64,000 nt of DNA from Halichondria panicea. Taxonomy: Eukaryota; Porifera; Demospongiae; Suberitida; Halichondriidae. The stretch covers positions 6,699,682 to 6,763,681 of the forward strand of contig NC_087384.1 of NCBI RefSeq assembly GCF_963675165.1. Reading direction: 5' to 3'. The notes below the pieces were generated by a model. The model made no database searches and was not told the origin of the DNA. It saw only the letters and a list, made by a program, of their open reading frames with translations. Below, one piece after another: positions 46,417 through 58,119 of this stretch (its first letter is position 1; each line of letters begins with the position of its first letter). The translations under genes were made by a program, and so were the position numbers.

Positions 46417-48713
46417 ATGGCTACAAGATATAGCCAGCTCAATATTGATATTGATACTCTGAAGCAGAAGACTGGGGTAACAGACACCCAGCTAGACCAA
46501 AGAATTGAACAGGAACAATTGTGGAGCCTGTCTGGTGTACTTGGCAGCTATAAAAAGTTTGTTAGAAGCTCAGGGTTTGATCTCAATAATGCGGATATAG
46601 AGGATCTGAAGGAATGTGCCTCCAAGCATGGCAATCAACAAGCCATGTATGAAGCTTTAATGAAATGGGGAAAATTCATCCGTGACTTCACTTATCGGTC
46701 GTTGTTGGAGATTTTGATTGGTCTTCGTGAAGGAGCTTTGGCTGACCAAGTGTGTAGGACTTGTGAGTTACTTTATAAATAGCTACAATCTGTGTTTTCA
46801 TCATTTCTTGTGCTCCAGTCATCCAGACACAAGCCAGTGAGCTGAATAAAGAAGACGCTGTGTCCTTGTCACCTGCACCAGGTTAATAGCTCAGTATAGC
46901 ATGGATTCAAGTAATCTTCCTTGTACCATAGATAGAAAATCACTTCTGACACGGCCACCAATTCATGACGTACTTCAACCGAATTTGGGGACAGGTAATC
47001 TTTTAACGTAGTTGTGATGTAGTAACGTACATACATTTCATTAGGCACTACAACTGCTGACCACATAGACAAATTTGAGACAAGGTTTATAGATCTACGA
47101 AAGATGGCTCTCAAAGAAATAACTGAGAAGCGAATACCTGTGACTGAGTTCCGCCAAACACTCATGATAATGCCAAGCTCCATCAAAAATGAAAACAAAG
47201 ATTTTATCAAATCAAACTATTCCTTGTTTGAAGAAGCTAAATCGATTGAAAGCATATTTTTGGAGATCAATTTCTACCTAAGCTTTATTGATTTCAGCCT
47301 TCCTGAGCATATCATAGAGCAATTTGGTAGTGATAGTCTGAAACAAGACATGAGCAGCTATGCAGAAGACATGAGACATTTCAGAATGAACACCCCCGTT
47401 AGCGAAGCACTTGACCATCTTCCAAGAAATTCTGATACTCCTGCTGGTTACTGTTGTTTAACATTGAAATTAGATTTTGATGTTCATACTGCAACTCTTG
47501 AAGATGTAGACACATACAGGAAACGTTTCGCTAGTGAATTCTTGCTCTCCCAGCTAGCCCTTTCTTTGTTTGACCTCCAGGAGAGCTCACTACTGGTTAC
47601 ATGGCTAGTGCCTGCTGCTGTAGGAGCAATGATCAGTGACCAAGTGCAGAAGAAAAGTTCTTCTTTCTTTTTAAGTTTAAGCAACAATATTCTCAAGCTA
47701 TCACTCAAAGGAGAATGTCTCTACCCAATGGTAAAGGTAAGTGTTTAATTCTGCCCCTAATCCGATGAATTTTGTCTCTACAGGTTAGTCAGTCAGGTAC
47801 AGAGGGATCTGGTGGTGCTATGATTGAAGCTGGAGCTTCGATCACTCGTAAACCACATCAAAGGATAGCGGAGCGATTCAACCTCAAACCTAATCATCAT
47901 GGACTGGCTATTGTTGTACCATTCCGTCCGTTGTTGTACCTAACGGACGTGCTCACGAAGAAATTGATATTTGATATTTACGAGCCTCGAAATAAACGAT
48001 CCCTAAAGTCATACATGCAAGCTGTAGATTTGGAGCTGAAACACCATCCCATAATAGTGGTGGTATATGGACGTGGAGTGAGTGGTAATCTTCTACGCAC
48101 TGATATTGGTGACATTGACATCAAGGAAGATATTATGGCACCACTATTCCCTGCTATTGCCACACACCTTGCTGACAACCCAAAGATATTCCTATTTGTT
48201 TTCAGATCCGGCTCTTCTAAACGCCATGCTCTAAATTTCGTTGAAGCAATCTGGGAAAACTGCATTGTTGGTTATATTGCATGTGATAATCTGCGGAGGG
48301 CAGGAGACATCGTAGAGGACGAACTGGCACACCCTTCTATGTTCGTGCAAGAGATCTTCACTTCAATTAGCGACAAACTTCCACCCCATGCTACCATGAC
48401 TGTGATCAACCGTCTCAAGGAGCCAGTTTACTTGTATCCTCATGGATCTGAGTTAATGGAAACTCACAGCAGATCACAAGGTATAGTGTCTATAATGTGT
48501 TCACACACTTCACATCATGCCTCACTCCCCACATTAGAATCAACCGAGGAGTCCGGTTTTCTGTCACGTGTACGTCAATTATCAATCGCTGCCAAGGAGC
48601 CTGATACTGAATCACATCTACTGGAACAACCAATCAAGAAGCTCAAAACTGAACTCTCACCAAAGCAATCGAAGGGAGTCCCCAAACAAGCTGAGTCGAG
48701 TGATGAACTCTAA
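46417..48713 (+). CDS. C12: intact Death-domain/pseudocaspase protein, 678 aa
   Basis: Exons: 46417-46762, 46819-46881, 46932-46994, 47045-47736, 47784-48480, 48538-48713; phases agree throughout. The Death domain is the KKFVRSSGF / IEDLKECASKHG type. The middle domain has FIDFSLPEHIIEQFG (a Pro where all others have Leu) and ends in SLSNNILKL. The His position reads YGRGVSG (Arg) and the Cys position KIFLFVFRSG (Arg), so no protease activity is expected. The tail is the long form (FLSRVRQLSIAAKEPD, then KKLKTELSPKQSKG). The last intron is 57 nt, open and in phase, so its retention would insert 19 residues. C1 is its damaged near-twin at the other end of the array. Confidence 0.84.
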
Positions 48714-49210
48714 AAGACTAATTAATAGTGCTCACCTCATGCAAGTATGAGTCTTTATATTTTTTGTACACATTAATTTGTATTTAATATTGCAATTATT
48801 ATATGCCTCGAGGCGTAGATCTTTTTCTTGAGGGCCTGGTAAGCCACATAACACTCCCCACATACAATAGATAACAATATGCATGTACAAAAAGTCTTTT
48901 CTTCTGTTATATGATAGTTACTCTGAACCCCACATCTTAATTGGCAGAACCAATTTTCAATCCTCACAAAACACTACAATAATAGCAATAGATATTTTTA
49001 ATAGATGCATGTAAACAAGTTTTTTCTTCTCGTGAGTTTATACAGATAAGCTAACTTCAATGTGAAATTCATTATAGAAACTTATTCCCTCTACTATAGC
49101 ACTCTAGAGCGAAAGCATAACATGGCGAGAGGCATTAGCACAGTGCAGCTTGCAACACTCGTTATAGACAGCAGCAGACAGTGACAAAATGACTAATGAA
49201 ACAGAGCTAG
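48713..49210. repeat. Long spacer type B after C12
   Basis: Block at about 48800-49170 with 'atgcctcgaggcg' and 'gcgagaggcattag' landmarks. Non-coding. Confidence 0.6.
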
Positions 49211-49345
49211 CTACTCAACGCTAGGTTTAGGGTATGTTGGTCTGTCAGTGAGTAGTATGCCCAGTGTGAACACTAGATCTAGACTGAGAGCTGCCACCGC
49301 CACTGCTGCCAGGTACATGTGGTGGGCCGCCACTGTCTTGTCAGT
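49211..49345 (-). other. Orphan TMEM248-like last exon, copy U13
   Basis: A 135-nt exon, still open. It carries a 6-nt in-frame insertion (two residues) after the membrane-span segment. Acceptor intact. Confidence 0.82.
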
Positions 49346-49488
49346 CTGTGTGTGGAGGTGTGTGTGTGTGCATTGTAAATCATTACATGCTAATTTGTTT
49401 CCAATGAATAAAATTATTTATAACAATTATTTCCACAGGAATGCATGCGGAGGTGTAAAATAAGGGTGGGTCTTGTAGAGTCTACAAG

Positions 49489-51982
49489 ATGGCTACAAGA
49501 TATAGCCAGCTCAATATTGATACTCTGAAGCAGAAGACTGGGGTAACAGACACCCAGCTAGACCAAACAATTGAGCAGGAACAATTGTGGAGCCTGGCTG
49601 GTGTACTTGGCAGCTATGATAAGTTTGTTCGAAAGCCAGGGTTTGATCTCAATAATGCCGATATAGCAGATCTGGAAACCATTGCCTCTAAGCGTAATGG
49701 AAATCAACAGGCTATGTATGAAGCTTTAAGGAAATGGGAAAATGTCATCCGTGACTTCACTTATCGGTCGTTGTTGGAGATTTTGCTTAGTTTTCGTGAA
49801 GGAGCTTTGGCTGACCAAGTGTGTAGGACTTGTGAGTTAGTTTATAAATAGCTACAATCTGTGTTTTCATCATTTCTTGTGCTCCAGTCATCCAGACACA
49901 AGCCAGTGAGCTGAATAAAGAAGACGCTGTGTCCTTGTCACCTGCACCAGGTTAGCAGATCAGTGTGGAGTTAATATTTTACTAATTTTATTTCCGGTAC
50001 CATAATTATAGATAGAATATCACTTCCGACACGGCCACCAATTCCTGACCTAGTTGAACCAAATTCCATGGCGACAGGTAATCTTTTAACGTAGTTTTGA
50101 TATGGTAATCATGTACATTTCATTTTTATTAGGCACTACAACTGCTGACCGCATACATGAATTTGAGACGAGGTTTATGGATCTACAAACGAAAGCTCTC
50201 GATGAGATAGATGATAAACGAATAACTGTAACTCAGTTCCGTCGAAAGCTCATGATAATGCCAAGCTCCATCAAAAGTGAAAATAAAGATTTTATCTTAT
50301 CAAAACATTCCTTGTTTGAAAAAGCAGAATCGATCGAAAGCATATTTGTGCATCTCAATTTCTACCTGAGCTTTATTGATTTCAGCCTTCTTGAGCATAT
50401 TATAAAGCAATTTGGTAGTGATAGTCTGAAACGAGACATGAGCATCTATGCAGAAGACATGAGACAGTTTAGAATGAAAACCTCTGTTAGTGAAGCACTT
50501 GACTATCTTCCGAGAAATTCAGATGCTCCTGCTGGTTACTCTCGTCTAACAGTGAAATTTGCTTTTGATATTCAGACAGCAACTCTGGAAGACGTAGACA
50601 AATACAGGAAACGTTTCGCTAGTGATTTCTCACTCTCCCAGCTAGCCCTTTCTTTGTTTGAACTTCAGGAAAGCTCACTACTGGTTACATGGCTAGTGCC
50701 TGCTGCTGTAGGAACAATGATCAGTGACCAAGTGCAGAAGAAAAGGTCTTTTTTCTTTTTCAGCAATGGTATTCTCAAACTATCGCTTGAAGTAGAATGT
50801 CTCTACCCTTCCATGCCGATGATAAAGGTAAGTGTTTAATTCTGCTTCTTATCCAATGAATTTTGTCTCTATACAGGATAGTCAATCAGGTACAGAGAGA
50901 TCTGGTGGTGCTATGATTGAAACTGGAGCTGGAAAACCCAGTTTGACCTCTCTTGAACCACATCACCTTAAACTATATCAAAGGAAGGTGGTGAAACCAA
51001 CAATCAAGCTCGAACCTAATCATCTTGGACTGGCTATTGTTGTACCATTCCATTCGTTTTTGAGCCTAACGAATGTGCTCACGAGATTTGCTGTTTACGA
51101 GCCTCAAGATGAACCATCCCTAAAGTCATACATACAAGCTGTAGATCTTGTGGAGCTGAAACACCATCCCATATTAGTGATGGTATATGGACATGGACTT
51201 GCAAGGGGTAATCTTCTACACCCTTCCGGTGGCTTCATCAACATCAAGGAAGATATTATGGCACCACTATTCCCTCCTATTGCCTCACACCTTGCTGACA
51301 ACCCAAAGATATTCCTGTTTGCTGCCTCAAATTCTAAACGCCATGCTCTACATTTCGTTGAAGCAATCTGGGAAAACTGCATTGTTGGTTATATTGCATG
51401 CGATGATCTCGGAGATATGCGGTGGGTGAGACACATCGTACGGGGCAAACTGGCGCACCCTTCTATGTCCGTGCAAGAGATCTTTACTTCAATTAGCGAC
51501 CAACTTCTACCTTTTGCTACCATGACTGTGCTCGACCGTCTCAAGAAGCCAGTCTACTTGTATCCTCGTGGATCTGAGTTAATGGAAATTCACAGCAGAT
51601 TACCCAAACGTGCACGTGTTTCCTCAACCCCACCTACATTCTCTCATCCTCATGGATCTGAGCTAATGAAAACTCACGGCAGACTAGGTTCACGTCCACA
51701 TTTTCCCACACACTCACGTACATTCAATCGCAGCAGATCACAAGGTATAGTCACATGTCTATAATGTATTCACACACTTCACATCATGCCTCACTCCCCA
51801 CATTAGAATCATCCGAGGACTTCGGTTTGCTGTCACGTTTAGGTGGACTATCAATCGCTGCCAAGGAGCCTGATACTGAATCACATCTACTGGAACAACC
51901 AATCAAGAAGCTCAAAACTGAACTCTCACCAAAGCAATCGAAGGGAGTCCCCAAACAAGCTGAGTCGAGTGATAAACTCTAA
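49489..51982 (+). CDS. C13: intact Death-domain/pseudocaspase protein, 736 aa, His retained
   Basis: Exons: 49489-49831, 49888-49950, 50012-50077, 50133-50827, 50877-51744, 51807-51982; phases agree. The Death domain has the variant IADLETIASKRNGNQQ, shared with C8. The middle domain starts ADRIHEFETRFMDLQTKAL, as in C7. The caspase-like domain keeps His-Gly (YGHGLARG), but the Cys position is Ser (KIFLFAASNS). After KKPVYLYP the exon is about 45 codons longer than in other copies. It has a duplicated 'HPHGSELMKTHGRL' segment and a basic PKRARV stretch that could act as a nuclear import signal. This is the longest intact member. Confidence 0.84.
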
Positions 51983-52475
51983 AAGACTAATTAATAGTGC
52001 TCACCTCATGCTAGTATGAGTCTTTATATTTTTTGTACACATTAATTTGTATTTAATATTGCAATTATTATATGCCTCGAGGCGTAGATCTTTTTCTTGA
52101 GGGCCTGGTAAGCCACATAACACTCCCCACATACAATAGATAACAATATGCATGTACAAAAAGTCTTTTCTTCTGTTATATGATAGTTACACTGAACCCA
52201 ACATCTTAATTGGCAGAATCAATTTTCAATCCTCACAAAACACTACAATAATAACAATAGATATTTTTAATAGATCATGTAAACAAGTTTTTTCTTCTCA
52301 TGAGTTTATATAGATAAGCTAACTTCAATGTGAAATTCATTATAGAAACTTATTCCCTCTACTATAGCACTCTAGAGCGAAAGCATAACATGACGAGAGG
52401 CATTAGCACAGTGCAGCTTGCAACACTCGTTGACAACAGCAGACAGTAACAAAATAACTAATGAAACAGAGCTAG
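51982..52475. repeat. Long spacer type B after C13
   Basis: Block at about 52070-52430, the fifth copy of the 370-bp spacer insertion. Non-coding. Confidence 0.6.
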
Positions 52476-52604
52476 CTACTCAACGCTAGGTTTAGGGTAT
52501 GTTGGTCTGTCAGTGAGTAGTATGCCCAGTGTGAACACTAGACTGAGAGCTGCCACCGCCACTGCTGCCAGGTACATGTGGTGGGCCGCCACTGTCTTGT
52601 CAGT
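52476..52604 (-). other. Orphan TMEM248-like last exon, copy U14
   Basis: Open 129-nt exon with intact acceptor, identical in reading to U11 (TDKTVAAHHMYL). Confidence 0.85.
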
Positions 52605-52741
52605 CTGTGTGTGGAGGTGTGTGTGTGTGCATCTTACTTCACTAATTTGTTTCCAATGAATAAAATTATTTAATAACAATATTTCCACAGGAATGCATGC
52701 GGAGGTGCAAAATAAGGGGTGGGTCTTGTAGACTCTACAAA

Positions 52742-54998
52742 ATGGCTACAAGATATAGCCAGCTCAATATTGATACTGATACTCTGAAGCAGAAGACTGG
52801 GGTAACAGACACCCAGCTAGACCAAACAATTGAGCAGGAACAATTGTGGAGCCTGGCTGGTTTACTTGGCAGCTATGATAAGTTTGTTAGAAAGCCAGGG
52901 TTTGATCTCAATAATGCCGATATAGCAGATCTGAAGGAATGTGCCTTTAGGAATGGCTATCAACTGGCCATGTATGAAGCTCTGAGAAAATGGGAAAACA
53001 TAATCCTTGACTTCACTTATCGGTCGTTGTTGGAGATTTTGATTAGTCTTCGTGAAGGAGCTTTGGCTGACCAAGTGTGTAGGACTTGTGAGTTACTTAT
53101 AAATAGCTACAATCTGTGTTTTCATCATTTCTTGTGCTCCAGTCATCCAGACACAAGCCAGTGAGCCCAATAAAGAAGACACTGTGTCTTTGTCACCTGC
53201 ACCAGGTTCAGTATACTTTGTAGTATGGATTCAAGCATTAATTTTTGTTTCTGTTACCATAGATAGAATGATAGGGCCACCAATTCGTGACTCAGTTGAA
53301 CCAAATTTGACGACAGGTAACTTTTAATGTAGTTTTGATGTAGTAACGTACGTACATTATATTAGGCACTGCAACTGCTGACCACATAAAAGAATTTGAG
53401 ACGAGGTTTATGGTTCTTCAAAAGATAGCTCTTAAAGAAATAACTGAGAAACGAATACCCGTGACTGATTTCCGCCAAACACTCATGATAATGCCAAGCT
53501 CTATCAAAAATGAAAACAAAGATTTTATCAAATCAAACTATTCCTTGTTTGAAAAAGCTAAATCGATTGAAAGCATCTTTTTGGAGATCAATTTTTACAT
53601 AAGCTTTATTGATTTCAGCCTTCTTGAGCATATCATAGAGCAATTTGGTAGTGATAGTCTGAAACAAGACATGAGCACCTATGCAGAAGACATGAGACAC
53701 TTCAGAATGAACACCCCCGTTAGCGAAGCACTTGGCCATCTTCCCAAAAATTCAGATGCTCCTGCTGGTTACTCTCGTCTAACAGTGAAGTTCGCTTTTG
53801 ATATTCATACTGCAACTCTTGAAGATCTAGAGACGTACAGAAAACGTTTTGCTAGTGATTTCTTGCTCTCCCAGCTAGCCCTTTCTTTGTTTGATCTCCA
53901 GGAGAGCTCACTACTGGTTACATGGCTAGTGCCTGCTGCTGTAGGAGCAATGATCAGTGATCAAGTGCAGAAGAAAAGTTCTTCTTTCTTTTTAAACAAC
54001 AGTATTCTCAAACTATCACTCGAAGGGGACTGTCTCTACCCAATGGCAACGGTATGTGTTTAATTTTGTCCCTTATCCGATTATTTGTGTGTTATACAGT
54101 TTAGTCAATCAGGTAAAAGGGATCTTATGATTGAAGCTGTAGCTGGAAAACCCGGTTTGACCTCTCTTGAACCACATCAAAGGAAAGTTGTGAAGCCAAC
54201 AATCAACCTCGAACCTAATCATTGTGGACTGGCTATTGTTGTACCATCACACATGACAACACACATTCTCATGGAGACTTTGAGATTTGCTGTTTACGAG
54301 CCTCAAAATAAACCATCCCTGATGTCATACATGCAAGTTGTAGATCTTGTGGAGCTGAAACACCATCCCATAATAGTGATGGTATATGGACTTGGGCCAG
54401 GTAATCTTCTACACACTCTTTGTGGCCTCATCGACATCAAGGAAGATATTATGGCACCACTATTCCCTCCTATTGCCACACACCTTGCTGACAACCCAAA
54501 GATATTTTTGTTTAATGCTTGTTTCGGCTCTTCTGAACACAGTGTTTTTCAGTTTATTGAAGCATCCTGGGAAAACTACATTGTTGGTTATATTGCATGT
54601 GATTATTTCTGGGTTACACGCATCGTAGAGGACGAATTGGCATCCCCTTCTCTGTCCGTGCAAGAGATCTTCACTTTAATTAGCGACAAGCTTCCACCCC
54701 ATGCTACCATGACTGTGATCGACTGTCTCAAGGAGCCAGTCTACTTGTATCCTCGTGGACCTGAGCTCATAGAAACTCACAGCGAATCACAAGGTATAGT
54801 CACATGTCTATAATGTATTCACACACTTCACATCATGCCTCACTCCCCACATTAGAATCATCCGAGGAGTCCTATCCACTTCTACGTGAACAATCAATGA
54901 ACAATCAATCGTTGGGCTCAATACACGTTTATGGCAACACTGAACTGATATCCAAAAACATCCACTGGAACCATAGATACTTGAACAAACTGCACTAA
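52742..54998 (+). CDS. C14: intact Death-domain/pseudocaspase protein, 661 aa, only copy with the caspase-type Cys
   Basis: Exons: 52742-53087, 53143-53205, 53263-53316, 53366-54051, 54100-54793, 54856-54998; phases agree. At the catalytic Cys position it reads KIFLFNACFGSS, aligning with the QACRG pentapeptide of active caspases. The His loop reads YGLGPGN, so the general base is missing. Exon 5 opens with FSQSGKRDLMIEAVAGKPGL, as in the extra exon of C3. The tail is frame-altered relative to its relatives (EESYPLLREQSMNNQ, ending LNKLH). The usual tail sequence lies just beyond in another frame (about 55000-55065). The exon 2-4 segment is nearly identical to that of C15. Confidence 0.82.
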
Positions 54999-55183
54999 AA
55001 CAACCAAAAGGAGCCCCCTCTCAACAAGCTGAGTCGAGTGATGAACTACAAATTAATGAAGACTTATGCTATATAATTATAATTATATCTTTTAATCATA
55101 TTTTTGCACACATTTTTATTATTGCAAGACATGCAATTGACAACAGCACATGAAATCAAACGACAATAATGAAACAGAGCTAG

Positions 55184-55312
55184 CTACTCAACGCTAGGTT
55201 TAGGGTCTGTTGGTCTGTCAGTGAGTAGTATGCCCAGTGTGAACACTAGACTGAGAGCTGCCACCGCCACTGCTGCCAGGTACATGTAGTGGGCCGCCAC
55301 TCCCTTGTCAGT
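55184..55312 (-). other. Orphan TMEM248-like last exon, copy U15
   Basis: Open 129-nt exon (TDKGVAAHYMYL), acceptor intact, the last orphan before the parent gene. Confidence 0.84.
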
Positions 55313-55465
55313 CTGTGTGTGGAGGTGTGTGTGTGTGTGTGCATCTTTGTACTTCATTACGTCATGCTAATTTTTTCCAATGAATAAAATTATTTATAAC
55401 AATTATTTCCACAGGAATGCATGCGGAGGTGTAAAATAAGGGGTGGGTCTTGTAGAGTCTACAAG

Positions 55466-57961
55466 ATGGCTACAAGATATAGCCAGCTCAATATTGATAT
55501 TGATACTCTGAAGCAGAAGACTGGGGTAACAGATACCCAGCTAGACCAAACAATTGAGCAAGAAAAATTAATGAGCTTGGCCAGTTTACTTGGCAGCTAT
55601 GAAAAGTTTGTCCCAGGATTTCATCTCAATAACACTGATATAGCGGATCTGAAGGATTGTGCCTTTAGGAATGGCTATCGACAGGCCATGTATGAAGCTC
55701 TGAAGAAATGGGAAAACATAATCCTTGACTTCACTTATCGGTCGTTGTTGGAGATTTTGATTAGTCTTCGTGAAGGAGTTTTGGCTGACCAAGTGTGTAG
55801 GACTTGTGAGTTACTTATAAATAGCTACAATCTGTGTTTTCATCATTTCTTGTGCTCCAGTCATCCAGACACAAGCCAGTGAGCCCAATAAAGAAGACAC
55901 TGTGTCTTTGTCACCTGCACCAGGTTCAGTATACTTTGTAGTATGGATTCAAGCATTAATTTTTGTTTCTGTTACCATAGATAGAATGATAGGGCCACCA
56001 ATTCGTGACTCAGTTGAACCAAATTTGACGACAGGTAACTTTTAATGTAGTTTTGATGTAGTAACGTACGTACATTATATTAGGCACTGCAACTGCTGAC
56101 CACATAAAAGAATTTGAGACGAGGTTTATGGTTCTTCAAAAGATAGCTCTTAAAGAAATAACTGAGAAACGAATACCCGTGACTGATTTCCGCCAAACAC
56201 TCATGATAATGCCAAGCTCTATCAAAAATGAAAACAAAGATTTTATCAAATCAAACTATTCCTTGTTTGAAAAAGCTAAATCGATTGAAAGCATCTTTTT
56301 GGAGATCAATTTTTACATAAGCTTTATTGATTTCAGCCTTCTTGAGCATATCATAGAGCAATTTGGTAGTGATAGTCTGAAACAAGACATGAGCAGCTAT
56401 GCAGAAGACATGAGACAGTTCAGAATGAAAACCTCTGTTAGCGAAGCACTTGACCATCTTCCGAGAAGTTCAGATGCTCCTGCTGGTTACTCTCGTCTAA
56501 CAGTGAAATTTGCTTTTGATATTCAGACAGCAACTCTTGAAGACGTAGACAAATACAGGAAACGTTTCGCTAGTGATTTCTCACTCTCCCAGCTAGCCCT
56601 TTCTTTGTTTGACCTCCAGGAGAGCTCACTACTGGTTACATGGCTAGTGCCTGCCGCTGTAGGAGCAATGATCAGTGATCAAGTGCAGAAGAAGAGGTCT
56701 TTTTTCTTTTTAAGCAACAATATTCTCAAGCTATCACTTGAAGGAGAATGTCTCTACCCTTTCATGCCGATGGTAAAGGTAAGTGTTTAATTCTGCCCCT
56801 AATCAGATGAATTTTGTCTCTACAGGTTAGTCAGTCAGGTACAGAGAGATCTGGTGGTGCTATGATTGAAGCTGGAGCTTCGATCACTCGTAAACCACAT
56901 CAAAGGATAGCGGAGCGAATCAACCTCAAACCTAATCATCGTGGACTGGCTATTGTTGTACCATTCCATTCATTGTTGGACCTAACGGACGTGCTCATGA
57001 GGAAATTGAGATTTGATATTTACGAACCTCAAGATGAACCATCCCTAACGTCATACATGCAAGCTGTAGATCTTGTGGAGCTGAAACACCATCCCATAAT
57101 AGTGGTGGTATATGGACGTGGAGTGAGTGGTAATCTTCTACGCACTGATATTGGTTATATCGACATCAAGGAAGATATTATGGCACCACTATTCCCTCCT
57201 ATTGCCACACACCTTGCTGACAACCTAAAGATATTCCTGTTTATTGTCATATCCGACTCTTATGAACGCTATGGTCCACATTTCGTTGAAGCAATCTGGG
57301 AAAACTGCATTGTTGGTTATATTGCATGTGATAATCTCAATGATGTGCTGTGGGTGACAGACATCGTACGGGACAGACTGGCACACTCTTCTCTGTCCGT
57401 GCAAGATTTTTTGACTTCAATTAGCAACCAGATTCCGCCCACCGCTACCATGACTGTGATCGACCGTCTCAAGAAGCCAGTTTACTTGCATCCTCGTGGA
57501 TCTGAGCTAATGGGAACTCACAGCAGATCACCAGGTATAGTCACATGTCTATAATGTATTCACACACTTCACATCATGCCTCACTCCCCACATTAGAATC
57601 ATCCGAGGAGTCCGATACTCTGTCACATTTAGGTGGACTATCAATTGCTGAACAATCACATCTAAGTGGACCGCATGAGCCAGTTTACTTGCATCCTCGT
57701 AGATCTGAACTAATGGAAACTCACAGCGGATCACAAGGTATAGTCACATGTCTATAACACACTTCACATCATGCCTCACTCCCCACATTAGGATTATCCG
57801 GGGAATCTGGTTATCTGTCACATCCAAGTGGACTATCAATTGCTGAACAATCAATTGATTTTACTGGTCTACTGGAACAACCAATTGAGGAGGAGCTGAA
57901 AACTAAATCCAAGGGTGCCAAAGCAATAAAAGAGTCCCCGAAGCAGAGTCCTTTAAATTGA
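55466..57961 (+). CDS. C15: intact Death-domain/pseudocaspase protein, 723 aa, seven exons
   Basis: Exons: 55466-55805, 55861-55923, 55981-56034, 56084-56778, 56826-57534, 57597-57737, 57792-57961; phases agree. The His position reads YGRGVSG and the Cys position KIFLFIVISD, both lost. The exon 6 region is duplicated. Sequence from the end of exon 5 (EPVYLHPRRSELMETHSGSQ) was copied after the usual tail exon with its donor, creating an additional, more diverged tail exon rich in Lys (EEELKTKSKGAKAIKESPKQ). The 5' half matches C14, while the end of exon 5 matches C2, so the gene is a mosaic. It is the last array gene before the TMEM248-like locus. Confidence 0.82.
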
Positions 57962-58119
57962 TGAAGACTCACTCTTATAGTTCTCACCTCATATTATAAT
58001 TTATATCGTATTATCCGTTCCAACAAATTCTTGTATAATATACCTTTTGTAAAATTTTTATTGACAACAGCACGTGAGATCAAAAGACAGTGAAAAAAAT
58101 ACTAATGAAACAGAGCTAG
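57962..58119. other. Spacer between C15 and the TMEM248-like 3' end
   Basis: A short-type array spacer ending in 'gaaacagagctag', as in all units. No other feature is seen. The two genes converge here. Confidence 0.6.

Noticed and set aside
54100..54793. C14 as an active caspase
   Set aside because: The NACFG Cys is present, but the His-Gly is replaced by Leu-Gly, so an active dyad cannot be claimed.
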